A DNA stretch of 64,000 bases from Bosea vestrisii (GCF_030144325.1 NZ_CP126307.1:3393001-3457000); one strand, 5' to 3'; shown: positions 9,159 through 18,355, counted from the first letter of the stretch. The notes: generated from the sequence alone by a model not told the origin. Numbers and translations are program-made.

Positions 9159-10156
9159 TGGCTGACAGCTTGCCAGCGGGCGCACCCGATGATCGGGTGC
9201 TGCCTTTCGCGGTGCCTGAGCTCGACGTGCGCGGCCGGGTCGTCAGGCTCGGCCCTTCGCTCGACCAGATCCTCGAGCGGCACCATTATCCCGAGCCCGT
9301 CGCGCGCGTCCTTGCCGAGGCTGCGGCGCTGACCGTCATGCTCGGAACCACGCTCAAGGGTGAAGGCCGTTTCCAGCTCCAGACCAAGAGCGACGGACCG
9401 ATCTCGATGCTGGTCGTCGATTTCAACGCGCCCGACTGCTATCGAGCCATGGCCCGCTACGACGCCGACCAGCTGGCAGCTGCGATCGTCACGAATGCGG
9501 TCTCGACCGGCGAGTTGCTCGGCAAGGGTCATCTCGCCATGACCGTCGACCAGGGCACGGAAGCGACGCGCTATCAGGGTGTCGTCGCGCTGGACGGTCA
9601 AAGCCTGGAAGAGGCCGGCCACCAGTATTTCCGCCAGTCAGAGCAGATCCCGAGCCGCATTCGCCTTGGCGTCGGCACGGTCCTGACCGGGAGCGGCCTG
9701 GCCTGGCGCGCCGGTGGTCTGATCGTCCAGTTCATGCCGAATTCGCCCGATCGAATGCGCGCCGCCGACCTCCATCCCGGTGATGCGCCGGAAGGGCACG
9801 AGATCCTTGCCGCCGACAATGATGACGGCATCAGCGACGACGCCTGGGCCGAGGCGCGCTCGCTGGTCGAGACGGTAGAGCATCACGAACTGCTCGATCC
9901 GCTGCTGGAGAGCGAGCGCCTGCTCTACCGGCTGTTCCACGAGCGCGGCGCCCATGTCTTCGAGCCAGTCGCGGTGCACGAGGCCTGCCGCTGCTCGCGC
10001 GAGCGCGTGCTCGGCATGCTCAGAGGCTTCTCGGCCGACGACCGCAAGGCGATGATCGCCGATGACGGCACGCTCGGCGTCACCTGCGAATTCTGCTCTC
10101 GCCGCTACAGCTTCGACCCGGCCGAGGTCGAGGTGGAGATCTCGGCGGGGCCATAA
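9158..10156 (+). CDS. hslO: Hsp33 redox-regulated molecular chaperone HslO
   Basis: 332 residues from the ATG at 9158, which shares one base with the argF TGA. Hsp33 is a cytoplasmic holdase activated by oxidative unfolding. The N-terminal substrate-binding fold covers about residues 20-260. The C-terminal zinc switch is intact, with CRC in EACRCSRERV and CEFC in VTCEFCSRRY, about 30 residues apart. The protein is longer than E. coli HslO, as is usual in alphaproteobacteria. Coupling to argF is typical of related genomes. Confidence 0.94.
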
Positions 10157-10160
10157 CACG

Positions 10161-10260
10161 CGTCATGCTCGCCCTTGTGGCGAGCATCCACGTTTTGAAC
10201 ACAGCCCTCTCACGCATTGAAGCGAAGACGTGGATGGTCGGGACAAGCCCGACCATGACG
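10161..10260. repeat. inverted pair of a second dispersed palindrome family
   Basis: A unit starting CGTCATGCTCGCCCTTGTGG (10161-10196) faces a related unit ending GACAAGCCCGACCATGACG (10225-10260). Each is itself a hairpin and together they can form a larger one. They fill the space between convergent hslO and argE and may serve as transcript ends. A third member lies at 21107-21142. Confidence 0.75.
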
Positions 10261-10267
10261 GTATCGC

Positions 10268-11443
10268 TTACGCCCGGCACTCGGCCATCAGCCGGCGCAT
10301 GAAGGCTTCGCCCGCGGCGAACTGCTCCAGCGTGATGTACTCGTCCGGCTGATGCGCCTGGTCGATCGAGCCCGGGCCGCAGACGATCGTCGGCAGTCCC
10401 GCGCGCTGGAAATGCCCGGCCTCGGTCGCATAGGCGACGGCGATGGTGCTGTTGCGCCCGGCAAGGCGCATCACGAGCGTCTCGGCTTCCGAGCCGGGAT
10501 CGGGCGCCAGGCCCGGCACGTCCGAGCTCATCACCGTCTCGATCGCCGCCGATGGCGCGGTCCTGCGCATGCGCGCCAGCACCTCCTGCGACAGCGCGGC
10601 GAAGCGGGCCGGCACTTCCTGCGGGTTGGAGCCCGGCAGCGTGCGCACCTCCCAGGCGAGATCGCAGCGATCGGCCAGGATGTTGCGGGCGATGCCGCCA
10701 TGGAACTTGCCGATATGGACGGTGTCGTAGGGCGGATCGAAGCGGCCGCTCTCGTCGAGGCGGCCTTCGTGCTCGTCGGCCATGGCGACGAGCCCAGCGG
10801 CGAGCCGCGTCCCGGCATGGATCGCGCTGGCGCCAAGATGCGGCTTCGAGGAATGCGCCGCAAAGCCGGTGATGGTGGTGAAGAAGGTCCGGATGCCCTT
10901 ATGCGCGTCGGCGAGTTCGAGCGAGGTCGGTTCACCGACGATCACGGCGCGCGGCCGCGGCAGGCTCTTGCCCATCGCGGCGATGCCGTCGACGACGCCG
11001 AGGCAGGTCACCTCCTCGTCATAGGAGAAGAACAGGTGGATCGGCGTCTTGAGGTTCGCAGCGAGAAAATCCGGCACGAGCGCAAGCGCCAGTGCGACGA
11101 AGCCCTTCATGTCGACAGAGCCGCGGCCATAGGCCTTGCCGTCCTCGACATGCAGCGTGAACGGATCGCGCGACCAGGCCTGGCCTTCGACCGGCACGAC
11201 ATCGGTATGGCCGGAGAGGACGACACCGCCCTTGTCCTGCGGGCCGATCGTGGCGAACAGCGCGGCCTTGTCCCCTGTCGCATTCGGAAAACGCACGGAT
11301 GGCACGCCCCAGCCCGCGAGGTAGTCCTCGACGAAGGCGATCAGGTCGAGATTGGATTTATGGCTCACCGTGTCGAAGGCGACGAGGCGGGCAAGCATAT
11401 CGAGCGGCTGGTAGCGCTGCCCGGTCGGTGTTGTCGCGTTCAA
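10268..11443 (-). CDS. argE: acetylornithine deacetylase ArgE
   Basis: 391 residues, an M20 metallopeptidase-family enzyme that removes the acetyl group from N-acetylornithine. Metal-site motifs are SGHTDVVPVEGQ (His, Asp) with the second Asp in GRGSVDMKGFVAL, the catalytic Glu pair region is FSYDEEVTCLG, and the last ligand His lies in CGPGSIDQAHQPDEY. The dimerisation domain sits at about residues 180-290. Its start codon overlaps the apaG stop (11440-11443). It faces argD-argF-hslO across a repeat. Confidence 0.93.
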   Translation of the reverse strand: MNATTPTGQRYQPLDMLARLVAFDTVSHKSNLDLIAFVEDYLAGWGVPSVRFPNATGDKAALFATIGPQDKGGVVLSGHTDVVPVEGQAWSRDPFTLHVEDGKAYGRGSVDMKGFVALALALVPDFLAANLKTPIHLFFSYDEEVTCLGVVDGIAAMGKSLPRPRAVIVGEPTSLELADAHKGIRTFFTTITGFAAHSSKPHLGASAIHAGTRLAAGLVAMADEHEGRLDESGRFDPPYDTVHIGKFHGGIARNILADRCDLAWEVRTLPGSNPQEVPARFAALSQEVLARMRRTAPSAAIETVMSSDVPGLAPDPGSEAETLVMRLAGRNSTIAVAYATEAGHFQRAGLPTIVCGPGSIDQAHQPDEYITLEQFAAGEAFMRRLMAECRA

Positions 11444-11832
11444 TGCAGGACCTTCTTCACATAGGGCGAGTCGAGCGGGAAAAGCGGCACCTCGACATCG
11501 AAGATCACGCCGTCCTCGCCGAGCATGGCGTAGAAGCCGCGCATGCTGCCGTCGGGCGTCATCAGCGGGCAGCCGGAGGTGTAGCTGAAGCGCTCGCCCG
11601 GTTGCAGCACCGGCTGCTGGCCGATCACGCCGTCGCCGCGGACCTCGTGCACCTCGCCGCGCCCGTCGGTGATGAACCAGTGGCGTGTCATCAGCTGCAT
11701 GGTGCGCGGCGAGAAATTCTCGATCTCGATCGTATAGGCCCAGAAATAGCGGCTCTGGTCGGGCGTGGACTCAGAGTCCATGAACTTGGGCGAGGCGGTT
11801 ACGCGCACGCCATGCGTTTCGGCCTGGTACAT
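11440..11832 (-). CDS. apaG: Co2+/Mg2+ efflux-associated protein ApaG
   Basis: 130 residues, a single fibronectin-III-like beta-sandwich. The ApaG core is clear: YFWAYTIEIENFSP, RHWFITDGRG, then VIGQQPVLQPGERFSYTSG. The gene is cytoplasmic and small; its role in divalent cation resistance is known only from phenotypes in enterobacteria. It is upstream of and overlaps argE by 4 bp on the minus strand. Confidence 0.93.
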   Translation of the reverse strand: MYQAETHGVRVTASPKFMDSESTPDQSRYFWAYTIEIENFSPRTMQLMTRHWFITDGRGEVHEVRGDGVIGQQPVLQPGERFSYTSGCPLMTPDGSMRGFYAMLGEDGVIFDVEVPLFPLDSPYVKKVLH

Positions 11833-12059
11833 GATCGCGGTTCCGTGCCGGCAGGGCGGGAAGGCCTTGTTATGACTTGGCGCGGCGCAGCGTCAATGCC
11901 ATCAGCCGGTTGTACTTGCGGGCCAGCCCGGCGGCGAGCGGGCATGTGGACAACGCGACGTCGGACTCGCCAGCCGCGCTCCGCCGCGGCAAGAAGAACG
12001 GTCAATCTCGCGGCGGGCTTAGCTTTGCGCCGCACTTCACAAGGTGGTCTGATAGCGCC

Positions 12060-13232
12060 ATGGCAAATGCGCCTGACATGCTGGCTGAAATCGCGACTGC
12101 CCCGGCTTCGCTCGCCGGCCCCTCCGGCGTGCTGCCGCGCCAGGACATCCGCAAGCTCGTCCAACGCAACATGCTCCGTTCGACCTCGGGCGCCTTCGCC
12201 GAGAGCCAATACCAGCCGGCCAGCCTCGACCTGCGCCTCGGCCACAAGGCCTATCGGGTGCGCGCCAGCTTCCTGCCCGGGCCCAACAAGAGCGTCGCGC
12301 AGGTGCTCAGTGAACTCACCCAAGACGAAATGTCACTTGAAGGTGACGGTGCCATCTTGGAAAGGAACTGCGTTTATGTCGTCGAGCTGATGGAGTCGCT
12401 GCACGCATTGCCGACGAGCATCTCCGCTTTCGCCAATCCGAAGAGCTCGACCGGCCGGCTCGACGTCTTCACCCGCCTGATCGCCGACCGCAGTGAAGTC
12501 TTTGACACCATTCTTGGCGGTTACTCCGGCAAGCTCTACGCTGAAATCTCGCCTTCCAGTTTTTCGATCAGGGTGCGTAAGGGCAGCCGCCTCAATCAGC
12601 TTCGCTTTCGGCGCCGCGGTTCGATGCAAGACGAGGCATCTGGCTTCCGCCTTGACGATAAAGAGCTCCAGAAAGTCCACGAAGAAACGCCGCTCGTTGA
12701 TGGCCACGCCACAATTCGCAATGGCCTCAATTTTAGCATCCACCTTGCCGGCTCCCATGAGCAGGAAACCATAGGATATCAAGCGCAACGCTTCACCGAC
12801 GTGATCGATGTTGATCGCGTCGGTCACTATTCAGTCGGCGATTTCTGGACGCCGATCCTGGCAAGGCCAAACAAGAGGCTCATCCTCGATCCGCATCAGT
12901 TCTACATCCTCGCCTCCAAGGAGAAGCTGCATATTCCGCCGGGTTATGCCGCCGAGATGGCTCCGATCGATCCGACCATGGGCGAATTCCGCGTCCACTA
13001 CGCAGGCTTCTTCGATCCGGGCTTTGGCGCCGGTGCCGGCGGCATGCCCGGCAGTCGCGGTGTGCTCGAGGTCAGGAGCCATGAGGTGCCCTTCCTGCTC
13101 GAGGACGGGCAGGTGGTCGGTCGCCTCGCCTTCGAGCGCATGGCCGCCGAGCCCGATGCCCTCTATGGCGCGATCGGCACCTCGAACTATCAGGGCCAGG
13201 CGCTGAAGCTCTCCAAGCATTTCCGCAGCTAG
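12060..13232 (+). CDS. dcd: 2'-deoxycytidine 5'-triphosphate deaminase (two-module type)
   Basis: 390 residues from the ATG at 12060, preceded by AAGGTGG. The frame is open further upstream, but homology starts near LPRQDIRKLVQRNMLRS. It deaminates dCTP to dUTP for dTTP synthesis. This is the long form common in Hyphomicrobiales, about twice the length of E. coli Dcd, with two dUTPase-like beta folds; SQYQPASLDLRLG is the substrate-site region. Codons in roughly 12320-12830 are less GC-rich than on either side: single sequence lines at 12541, 12661 and 12721 count 33, 33 and 30 G+C of 60. The protein still reads through without a break. Confidence 0.88.
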   Translation: MANAPDMLAEIATAPASLAGPSGVLPRQDIRKLVQRNMLRSTSGAFAESQYQPASLDLRLGHKAYRVRASFLPGPNKSVAQVLSELTQDEMSLEGDGAILERNCVYVVELMESLHALPTSISAFANPKSSTGRLDVFTRLIADRSEVFDTILGGYSGKLYAEISPSSFSIRVRKGSRLNQLRFRRRGSMQDEASGFRLDDKELQKVHEETPLVDGHATIRNGLNFSIHLAGSHEQETIGYQAQRFTDVIDVDRVGHYSVGDFWTPILARPNKRLILDPHQFYILASKEKLHIPPGYAAEMAPIDPTMGEFRVHYAGFFDPGFGAGAGGMPGSRGVLEVRSHEVPFLLEDGQVVGRLAFERMAAEPDALYGAIGTSNYQGQALKLSKHFRS

Positions 13233-13495
13233 CCTGGTTACAAGAACCGCTCGCTCTGCGCGGTCGGCTCAAGCCTTCGTTAGCCGCAGATTCCTGTTTT
13301 GCCAGCGAATGCTACCTTGGCGGCAACCTTCGGGGCGACATGGTGGCGATTCCGTGTCAGATGGCAGCAAGCGCGGAGGACGCCGCCGGCCCCTGGCCTG
13401 CGGCGTGTTCATGCTTGTGTCACCAGCGGGGCGCAGTTGACGGCCTCCCGCTCAATGGCTTTTCTAGCCAAACGTCTACAGGGAAAGGATTTCTC

Positions 13496-13801
13496 ATGCG
13501 CGCCCTCATCATCGCCGGCGTTCTCGCCGCCGGCCTCGCCGGTTGCCAGTCCGTCGAGCAATCGGCGGCCGAGTCCGACCAGGTCTGCATCGATGCCGGC
13601 CATCGCCCCGGCACCCGCGCTTTCGAGCGCTGCCGCAGCGAGGTCTTCCAGAGCTTCCGCCGCTCCAATGCCCAGGCCAGCAACGCGGTCGCGGCCGGTG
13701 TCGTCGCTGGCGCGGTCGGCGGTGCGGTCATCGCCGCTTCGTCCCGCCGCCATTACGGCTACGGTTATGGCTATGGCTGCGGCTATTACGGCTGCTACTA
13801 A
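13496..13801 (+). CDS. small glycine/tyrosine-rich lipoprotein
   Basis: 101 residues from the ATG at 13496, behind GGGAAAGGA. The signal peptide MRALIIAGVLAAGLAGC ends in a lipobox LAGC, so Cys17 should be lipidated. The mature part has two further Cys (in DQVCIDAG and ERCRSEV), a small-residue hydrophobic stretch near residues 63-80 (glycine-zipper-like), and a YGYGYGYGCGYYGCY tail. No function is known to me. It is a free-standing gene with its own terminator. The 262 bp upstream of it show no other gene. Confidence 0.8.
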   Translation: MRALIIAGVLAAGLAGCQSVEQSAAESDQVCIDAGHRPGTRAFERCRSEVFQSFRRSNAQASNAVAAGVVAGAVGGAVIAASSRRHYGYGYGYGCGYYGCY

Positions 13802-13823
13802 GACGTCCTACGTCTGAACCAAG

Positions 13824-13860
13824 CCGCGCCGGACGACAGGGGTCCGGCGCGGTTTTCTGT
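13824..13860 (+). terminator. rho-independent terminator after the small lipoprotein gene
   Basis: A perfect 11-bp stem (CCGCGCCGGAC at 13824-13834 with GTCCGGCGCGG at 13842-13852) and a 7-nt loop are followed by TTTTCTGTT. Confidence 0.92.
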
Positions 13861-13929
13861 TCCACGGTCGGAAATCTCCGATCGGCCGGCTTGCGGCCGG
13901 CAGCCCGGCCCGGCTATACGGACAGGAGT

Positions 13930-14004
13930 GCGGGCGTAGTTCAGTGGTAGAACGTCAGCTTCCCAAGCTGAATGTCGTCGGTTCGATCCCGATCGCCCGC
14001 TCCA
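13930..14004 (+). tRNA. tRNA-Gly (anticodon CCC)
   Basis: The acceptor stem GCGGGCG (13930-13936) pairs with CGCCCGC (13994-14000). The anticodon stem TCAGC/GCTGA holds the loop TTCCCAA with anticodon CCC at 13962-13964, and the T arm carries GTTCGATCC. The 3' CCA is encoded at 14002-14004. It reads GGG glycine codons. Confidence 0.96.
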
Positions 14005-14099
14005 AATTTCCGACATTGTCGAGCGTCCCGCTTCCGCGGTGTGCCCCTGCGGCATGAACGCCGCTTTCGGCTGAGGCTTTGCAGCGCTAGATTGCTGCG

Positions 14100-14276
14100 A
14101 TGAGCGCACCTCTACAGACCGAGATGCAGGATGCAGCGCCGAGCCCACGCTTTGGCCTCTGGCTGCTCGCCGGCGGCTTTGGCCTGCTACTGGCGGCTGG
14201 CCTGCTGCTCTGGTGGCGCGAGGGCGATCGCCTGTTCACCGACGGGCTGATCGCCGCGCTCCTCGCCTGCTTCTGA
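14100..14276 (+). CDS. small single-pass membrane protein upstream of SCO1
   Basis: 58 residues, ATG 14100 to TGA 14276. It has a short polar N-terminus, then one membrane helix around residues 18-39 ending in LLLWWREGD, and a second hydrophobic patch at the C-terminus. It lies 24 bp upstream of SCO1 on the same strand, so it is probably co-transcribed and may belong with copper delivery to cytochrome oxidase, which is inference from position only. Codon use and GC match the neighbours. Confidence 0.65.
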   Translation: MSAPLQTEMQDAAPSPRFGLWLLAGGFGLLLAAGLLLWWREGDRLFTDGLIAALLACF

Positions 14277-14300
14277 GCGGCACTTCGCCCGCATTCGAGG

Positions 14301-14903
14301 ATGTCCCCCGTGAATCGCCGCCTGCTCCTGCCCCTGCTGGTCTTCGTGCTGGGTGCCGCCGCGCTCGCCGCAGCCGCCTTCATCACCTTTGCGCCCGGCT
14401 CCCGTCAGAGCGGGCAGAGCCTTGCCTCGAGCGTCGGCGGCCCGTTCTCGCTCACCAACAGCGAGGGCAAGACGCTGACCGACAAGGATCTGCGCGGCGC
14501 GCCCTTCCTCGTCTTCTTCGGCTTCACCCATTGTCCCGACATCTGCCCGACCAAGCTGTTCGAGATCTCGGAGGTGCTGCGGGCGGCCGGAGCCAAGGGC
14601 GAAAAGCTCAAGGCGCTGTTCATCTCGGTCGATCCGGAGCGCGACACGGCCGAGACGATGAAGAGCTATCTCGGCTCGTTCGACCCGCGCATCGTCGGGC
14701 TAACCGGCGAGCGCGCCGCGATAGATGCGACGATCAAGGCCTACCGTGCCTATTCCCGCAAGGTGCCGCTCAAGGATGGCGACTACACCATGGACCATAC
14801 CGCCCTGGTCTATCTGATGGACAAGAACGGCGGCTTTGTCGGGGCCTTCAATATCGAGCGCCCGCCGGCGGAGGCGGCGCAGGAATGGCTGCGCCATCTC
14901 TAG
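14301..14903 (+). CDS. SCO1/SenC family copper chaperone
   Basis: 200 residues. An N-terminal membrane anchor (about 6-30) is followed by a periplasmic thioredoxin fold. The copper-binding CxxxC is in THCPDICPTKLFE, and the third ligand His is in YTMDHTALVYLMD. These proteins deliver copper or redox power to the CuA centre of cytochrome c oxidase. Length is usual for the family. It converges on the GT2 gene with a palindrome between them. Confidence 0.93.
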   Translation: MSPVNRRLLLPLLVFVLGAAALAAAAFITFAPGSRQSGQSLASSVGGPFSLTNSEGKTLTDKDLRGAPFLVFFGFTHCPDICPTKLFEISEVLRAAGAKGEKLKALFISVDPERDTAETMKSYLGSFDPRIVGLTGERAAIDATIKAYRAYSRKVPLKDGDYTMDHTALVYLMDKNGGFVGAFNIERPPAEAAQEWLRHL

Positions 14904-14913
14904 AACCTAATTC

Positions 14914-14936
14914 GATCAGATTGAATCAATCTGGTC
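14914..14936. repeat. short palindrome between SCO1 and the GT2 gene
   Basis: A nearly perfect palindrome centred on ATTGAATCAAT, 23 bp long. Similar AGATTGAATCAATCT units are, from memory, frequent intergenic repeats in Bosea-like genomes. It may also act as the transcript end for the two convergent genes. Confidence 0.6.
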
Positions 14937-14950
14937 GGTGAATCGGTCTC

Positions 14951-16845
14951 TCACTTTGAGTCTAGGCGCGGTCGGCCGCGCGCTCGCCTGCGGTAGCGTG
15001 AGGAGCGGGCGAGGCCGTGCGCGGTCTTGTGCCAGCCGAACCGGTCGTGGAAGTAATCGTAGAGCGCGAGCCACGCTGCCAGCGAGGCGAGCAGATAATA
15101 GATCGGCAGGAGCGGCAGCCAACGCCATAAATCGATTGCGCCGCGCCGCCAGGCGCCGAGCGCGGGCACGAGGAAGATGGCGCAAATGCCGCTTCCGGCC
15201 AGCGCCAGCGCAAGTGAGGAGCACAGCAGCTCCAGGGCATTGCGTGGCACGAACAACGAGCCGTCGAGCACTGCCAGTACCGTCGTCGCGATGAACAGCG
15301 GGTAGAAGAGCGTTCCGAGCAAGGTGCCCAGCACCAGCGCCAGAAAGGTCAGCGTGGCAGTGAAACCCGCCTCGCGCAGGAAGCGGGCGGGCCTTAGCAG
15401 ATGGCTGATCAGCGTTTGCAGATAGCCCTTGTGCCAACGCCTCAGCCAGGCTGGCAGGTGGTGCGGGGCCTCTTCGAGCGTGCGGCAGGGCAGGTCGGCC
15501 ATGTAGCCGCCGGCGCGGACGAGGCGAAAGCCGATATCGGCATCCTCCGTGACATTCCAGGGATCCCAGCCGCCGACCCGTCGCAGCGCTTCGGTCCGGA
15601 AATGATTGGAGGTGCCGCCGAGCATGATCGGCAGGCCCGATTGCAACAGGCCGGGGTTGAGCACGTCGAACAAGCCGGCATATTCGAGCGCGAAGCAACC
15701 GGAGAGCCAGCCGTCATCGGGGTTGTCGATGACGAGACGGGCCTGCAGGCAGACGAGCTCGGCATCCGAGCGAAGGAAGCGGGCTGCAGCAAGACGCAAC
15801 TGCCGGGGATCGGGGACATCCTCGGCGTCGAAGATGGTGAACAGCTCGCCGCGCGCTTCGGCCAGTGCCCGGTTGAGCGCGCGCGCCTTGGTCTGTGGGA
15901 CGCCGCGCGGGATGATCATGACCTGCATGAAAGGCGGAAGCTCGCGGGCGGCGAGGGCGCGGCGCAGGCCCCAGTCGATTTCCTCGACAAGGATACGGAT
16001 GTCGAGCTTGGCGGCAGGATAGTCGAGAGCAGACAGTCCCTCGATTAACTGATCGAGCACGGCTTCCTCGCCGAAGATCGGGACGGCGACGGTATAGACC
16101 GGCAGCCGGCTGTCATCGACTTGCCAGCGATGCTCGCGCCAGAGATCAACTGGCGCCTTTTCGATCAGGGCGGCCAGCCGGAGGACCACGGTGGCGAAGA
16201 AGAGGGCCCCCAGGGCCAGAGCCACGCCGATCAATGTCGTGACAGGTTCGAGTGCGCCGATTGCGCAGAGAAGACCGAGGGCGAGAAACGCCAGGAGCTT
16301 CTGTGGCCAGCTCGTGCCGGTTCGCGCACTGAAACGCTGAAGTCCGGCTTCATCCATCCAGGCTGCCTCGCAGGCGAGGGCTCCGGCATTGGCGCGCCAC
16401 AACTCGGCCGCCAGCGTTGCCGGCGTCAGAACCACGATATCGTGGCGGGTATAGGGTTTCGCTGCGAGAAAGCGGCGCAGCGCCGCCCCGGGGGAGGCGC
16501 GACCGCAAACCGGACCGGGCTTTCAGGGCGAGCGACTGTCGCGGCCATGCCTTCGCGCAGGATCGCCGAAACGTCGCCCCCGGGTTGCAAGGGTGGTGAG
16601 CCGGGCTGGAAACGGAGTTCGAGTTCGGCTGCCAGCGCGCGATAAAACTGCTCTTCCGTGACAAGGCCCGACGCGATGACCTGCCGGCTTGATGAGACGC
16701 CGATCCGTTCCGAGAGCCTGGCCGCCTCCCGCAATTGCGCAGGCGGAACGCCTTGCTCAGCCAGAAACGCGATCTCCGCGGGCAGGCCGGACGCATACGC
16801 CCGGCCTGTGCCGGCCTGCGGCCAAGCTTGAGCCCCCATCCCCAT
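14951..16845 (-). pseudogene. GT2 glycosyltransferase with N-terminal MshEN-like domain, frameshifted
   Basis: Two frames make one protein. The N-terminal frame (ATG 16845) holds a helical domain resembling the type II secretion/MshEN N-domain (LREAARLSERIGVSSSRQVI). The second frame (stop at 14951) holds the GT2 catalytic domain: TVAVPIFGEE, KARALNRALAEA, DAEDVPDP (DxD-like), VTEDADIGFRL, and RRWHKGYLQT (usually QxxRW). Two helices precede the catalytic part and about four follow it. Adding one base in the run at 16486-16494 joins the frames as GAALRRFLAAKPYTRHDIV. Repaired length is about 630 residues. It should polymerise a membrane polysaccharide; the product cannot be told. A single-base error in the sequence is as likely as a true pseudogene. 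Confidence 0.8.
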
Positions 16846-16982
16846 CCCCCAACCGCGGCTGATGGCCCTCCAACCGGCGGCAACTTATGGTTGCTTATCG
16901 TAACGTCAGAGTCGAGTCCGAGGTTAGGCGGGGACGATAGGGCAGTTCGATTCCCTGCGGCAGCCAGGACTTCACCAGGTCG

Positions 16983-16994
16983 TTTGTATACAAA
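16983..16994. promoter_or_regulatory. palindromic operator copy 1 (TTTGTATACAAA)
   Basis: A perfect 12-bp palindrome, followed by TAAAAA. It resembles sites of FadR-type GntR repressors (TNGT...ACNA). The second copy is about 300 bp downstream. Confidence 0.5.
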
Positions 16995-17281
16995 TAAAAA
17001 GAGCGGCCCTGTTTGAAGGGATCCGTCTCGATGCCGGTAAGTGCTGGCGCGAGTCGCCGATCGCCTTGTGCTCTGCGCCTCGGCACCCAAGCCACTCGCG
17101 CGCGCCGCAAGTCGGTGATTTCACGCCGAATTCTGCTGGCACGGCTCTGTTCGAAGCCCGTTCGATTTCGCAGTTGCGAACGGATTCTGGCACGATAGTC
17201 TCGCTTCCGCGCTGCGGCCTGCAGTTTGCAATTCGTCGGTCTCAAATCGCTTGACAAGCTTCAAATCCATTGAGATCGTTG

Positions 17282-17293
17282 TTTGCATACAAA
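17282..17293. promoter_or_regulatory. palindromic operator copy 2 (TTTGCATACAAA) before the ABC importer
   Basis: It differs from copy 1 in one base and is also followed by an AT-rich stretch (TGAAATTT). It lies 73 bp before the start of the binding-protein gene, a suitable place to repress the importer operon. No regulator gene is present next to it. Confidence 0.5.
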
Positions 17294-17365
17294 TGAAATT
17301 TGGACGCGAATGTCCGGCCTGCTGCAACGATAACGATCGGCGGCGTGCCTCAATGGGAGAGTGAC

Positions 17366-18355
17366 ATGACCGCTTGGCTTGGCCTGACTTCGTTCAACCG
17401 TCTCGCGGCCATGGCGGCTGCGGCCGTGCTCACTCTGCAGGCGCCGGCACGCGCCGAGGAAATCTCCGTCACCCAATGGGGCGCGAGCCTCTATGGCGCG
17501 CCTTACGCGGTCGCGATGGAGAAGGGCCTGTTCAAGCAGGCCGGCATCGACATCACCGGCATCATCGGCTCGGGCGGCGGCGGCACCACGGTCCGCAACA
17601 TTCTCGCCAGCGCGACGCCCTATGGCGAGGTCGCCGTCTCCGCTGCGCTCGCCGCCAAGGCGCAGGGGCTCGACTTGATCATCGTCAACACCGGCACGCG
17701 CAGCGTCGCCGAGGCATCGATGGTCGTCATGCCGGACTCGCCGCTCAAGAGTGTCGAGGACCTCGTTGGCAAGAAGGTCGCGATCACCTCGCCGAAATCG
17801 GTGTCGGAAATGCTGTTGCTGATGGTGCTGCGCGAGAAGGGCGTCGACCAAAGCAAGGTCCAGCGCGTCGCGGCCGGCGGCTATGTGCCGGCCCTGACCA
17901 TGCTCGAGCAGAACGCCGTCGTCGGCTCGGTGCTGATCGAGCCGCTCTCGATCATCCGCAAGGACAAGTACCGCACGCTCTACAAGGCCGGCGACATCCT
18001 GCAGCCGATGACGACCTCGGTCGGCATCACCACGCGCAAATTTGCGCAGGAGAACCCCGAGAAGCTCAAGGCGATCATCGCCGGCCGCCGCGCCGGGGTA
18101 CAGGCGATCTACAAGGACCCGGCCGAGACGGCCAAGATCATCGAGAAGATTTACAAGCTCGATCCGCCGATCGCCAAGGAAGCCGTCGACAACATGATAG
18201 GGCCGAAGATGTGGAGCGAGGGCGAGTTCAGCGTCTCCGAGCTCAACCGCATGGTCGAGGGTCTCAAGCTGATCGGCGAGGTCAAGGCCGATGTCGACTG
18301 GTCGGCCATCCTCGACAAGTCCTATCTGCCCGCCGACCTCCAGGCCAAGCAATGA
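17366..18355 (+). CDS. NitT/TauT-type ABC transporter substrate-binding protein
   Basis: 329 residues from the ATG at 17366, preceded by GGGAGA. The signal peptide ends at APARA near residue 32. The mature protein is an NMT1/OpuAC-like fold: WGASLYGAPYAVAMEKGLF, then a glycine-rich loop IIGSGGGGTTVRN, and SVEDLVGKKVAI. Such proteins bind nitrate, taurine, sulfonates or thiamine precursors in the periplasm; the ligand cannot be read from the sequence. Its stop overlaps the ATPase start by 4 bp. Confidence 0.88.
   Translation: MTAWLGLTSFNRLAAMAAAAVLTLQAPARAEEISVTQWGASLYGAPYAVAMEKGLFKQAGIDITGIIGSGGGGTTVRNILASATPYGEVAVSAALAAKAQGLDLIIVNTGTRSVAEASMVVMPDSPLKSVEDLVGKKVAITSPKSVSEMLLLMVLREKGVDQSKVQRVAAGGYVPALTMLEQNAVVGSVLIEPLSIIRKDKYRTLYKAGDILQPMTTSVGITTRKFAQENPEKLKAIIAGRRAGVQAIYKDPAETAKIIEKIYKLDPPIAKEAVDNMIGPKMWSEGEFSVSELNRMVEGLKLIGEVKADVDWSAILDKSYLPADLQAKQ

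Larger units (their letters stand above)
16846..17365. other. 520-bp intergenic region without an intact gene
   Basis: No frame here resembles a known protein. Open frames exist on both strands but have no domain pattern and poor codon use. The region holds two near-identical palindromes (16983-16994 and 17282-17293) listed separately. A decayed regulator gene is possible, but I cannot show it. Confidence 0.5.

Noticed and set aside
16895..17257. 120-codon minus-strand frame between the GT2 gene and the ABC importer, considered as a decayed GntR regulator
   Set aside because: A weak EH-AI pattern can be imagined by switching frames, but no HTH or continuous domain can be read.
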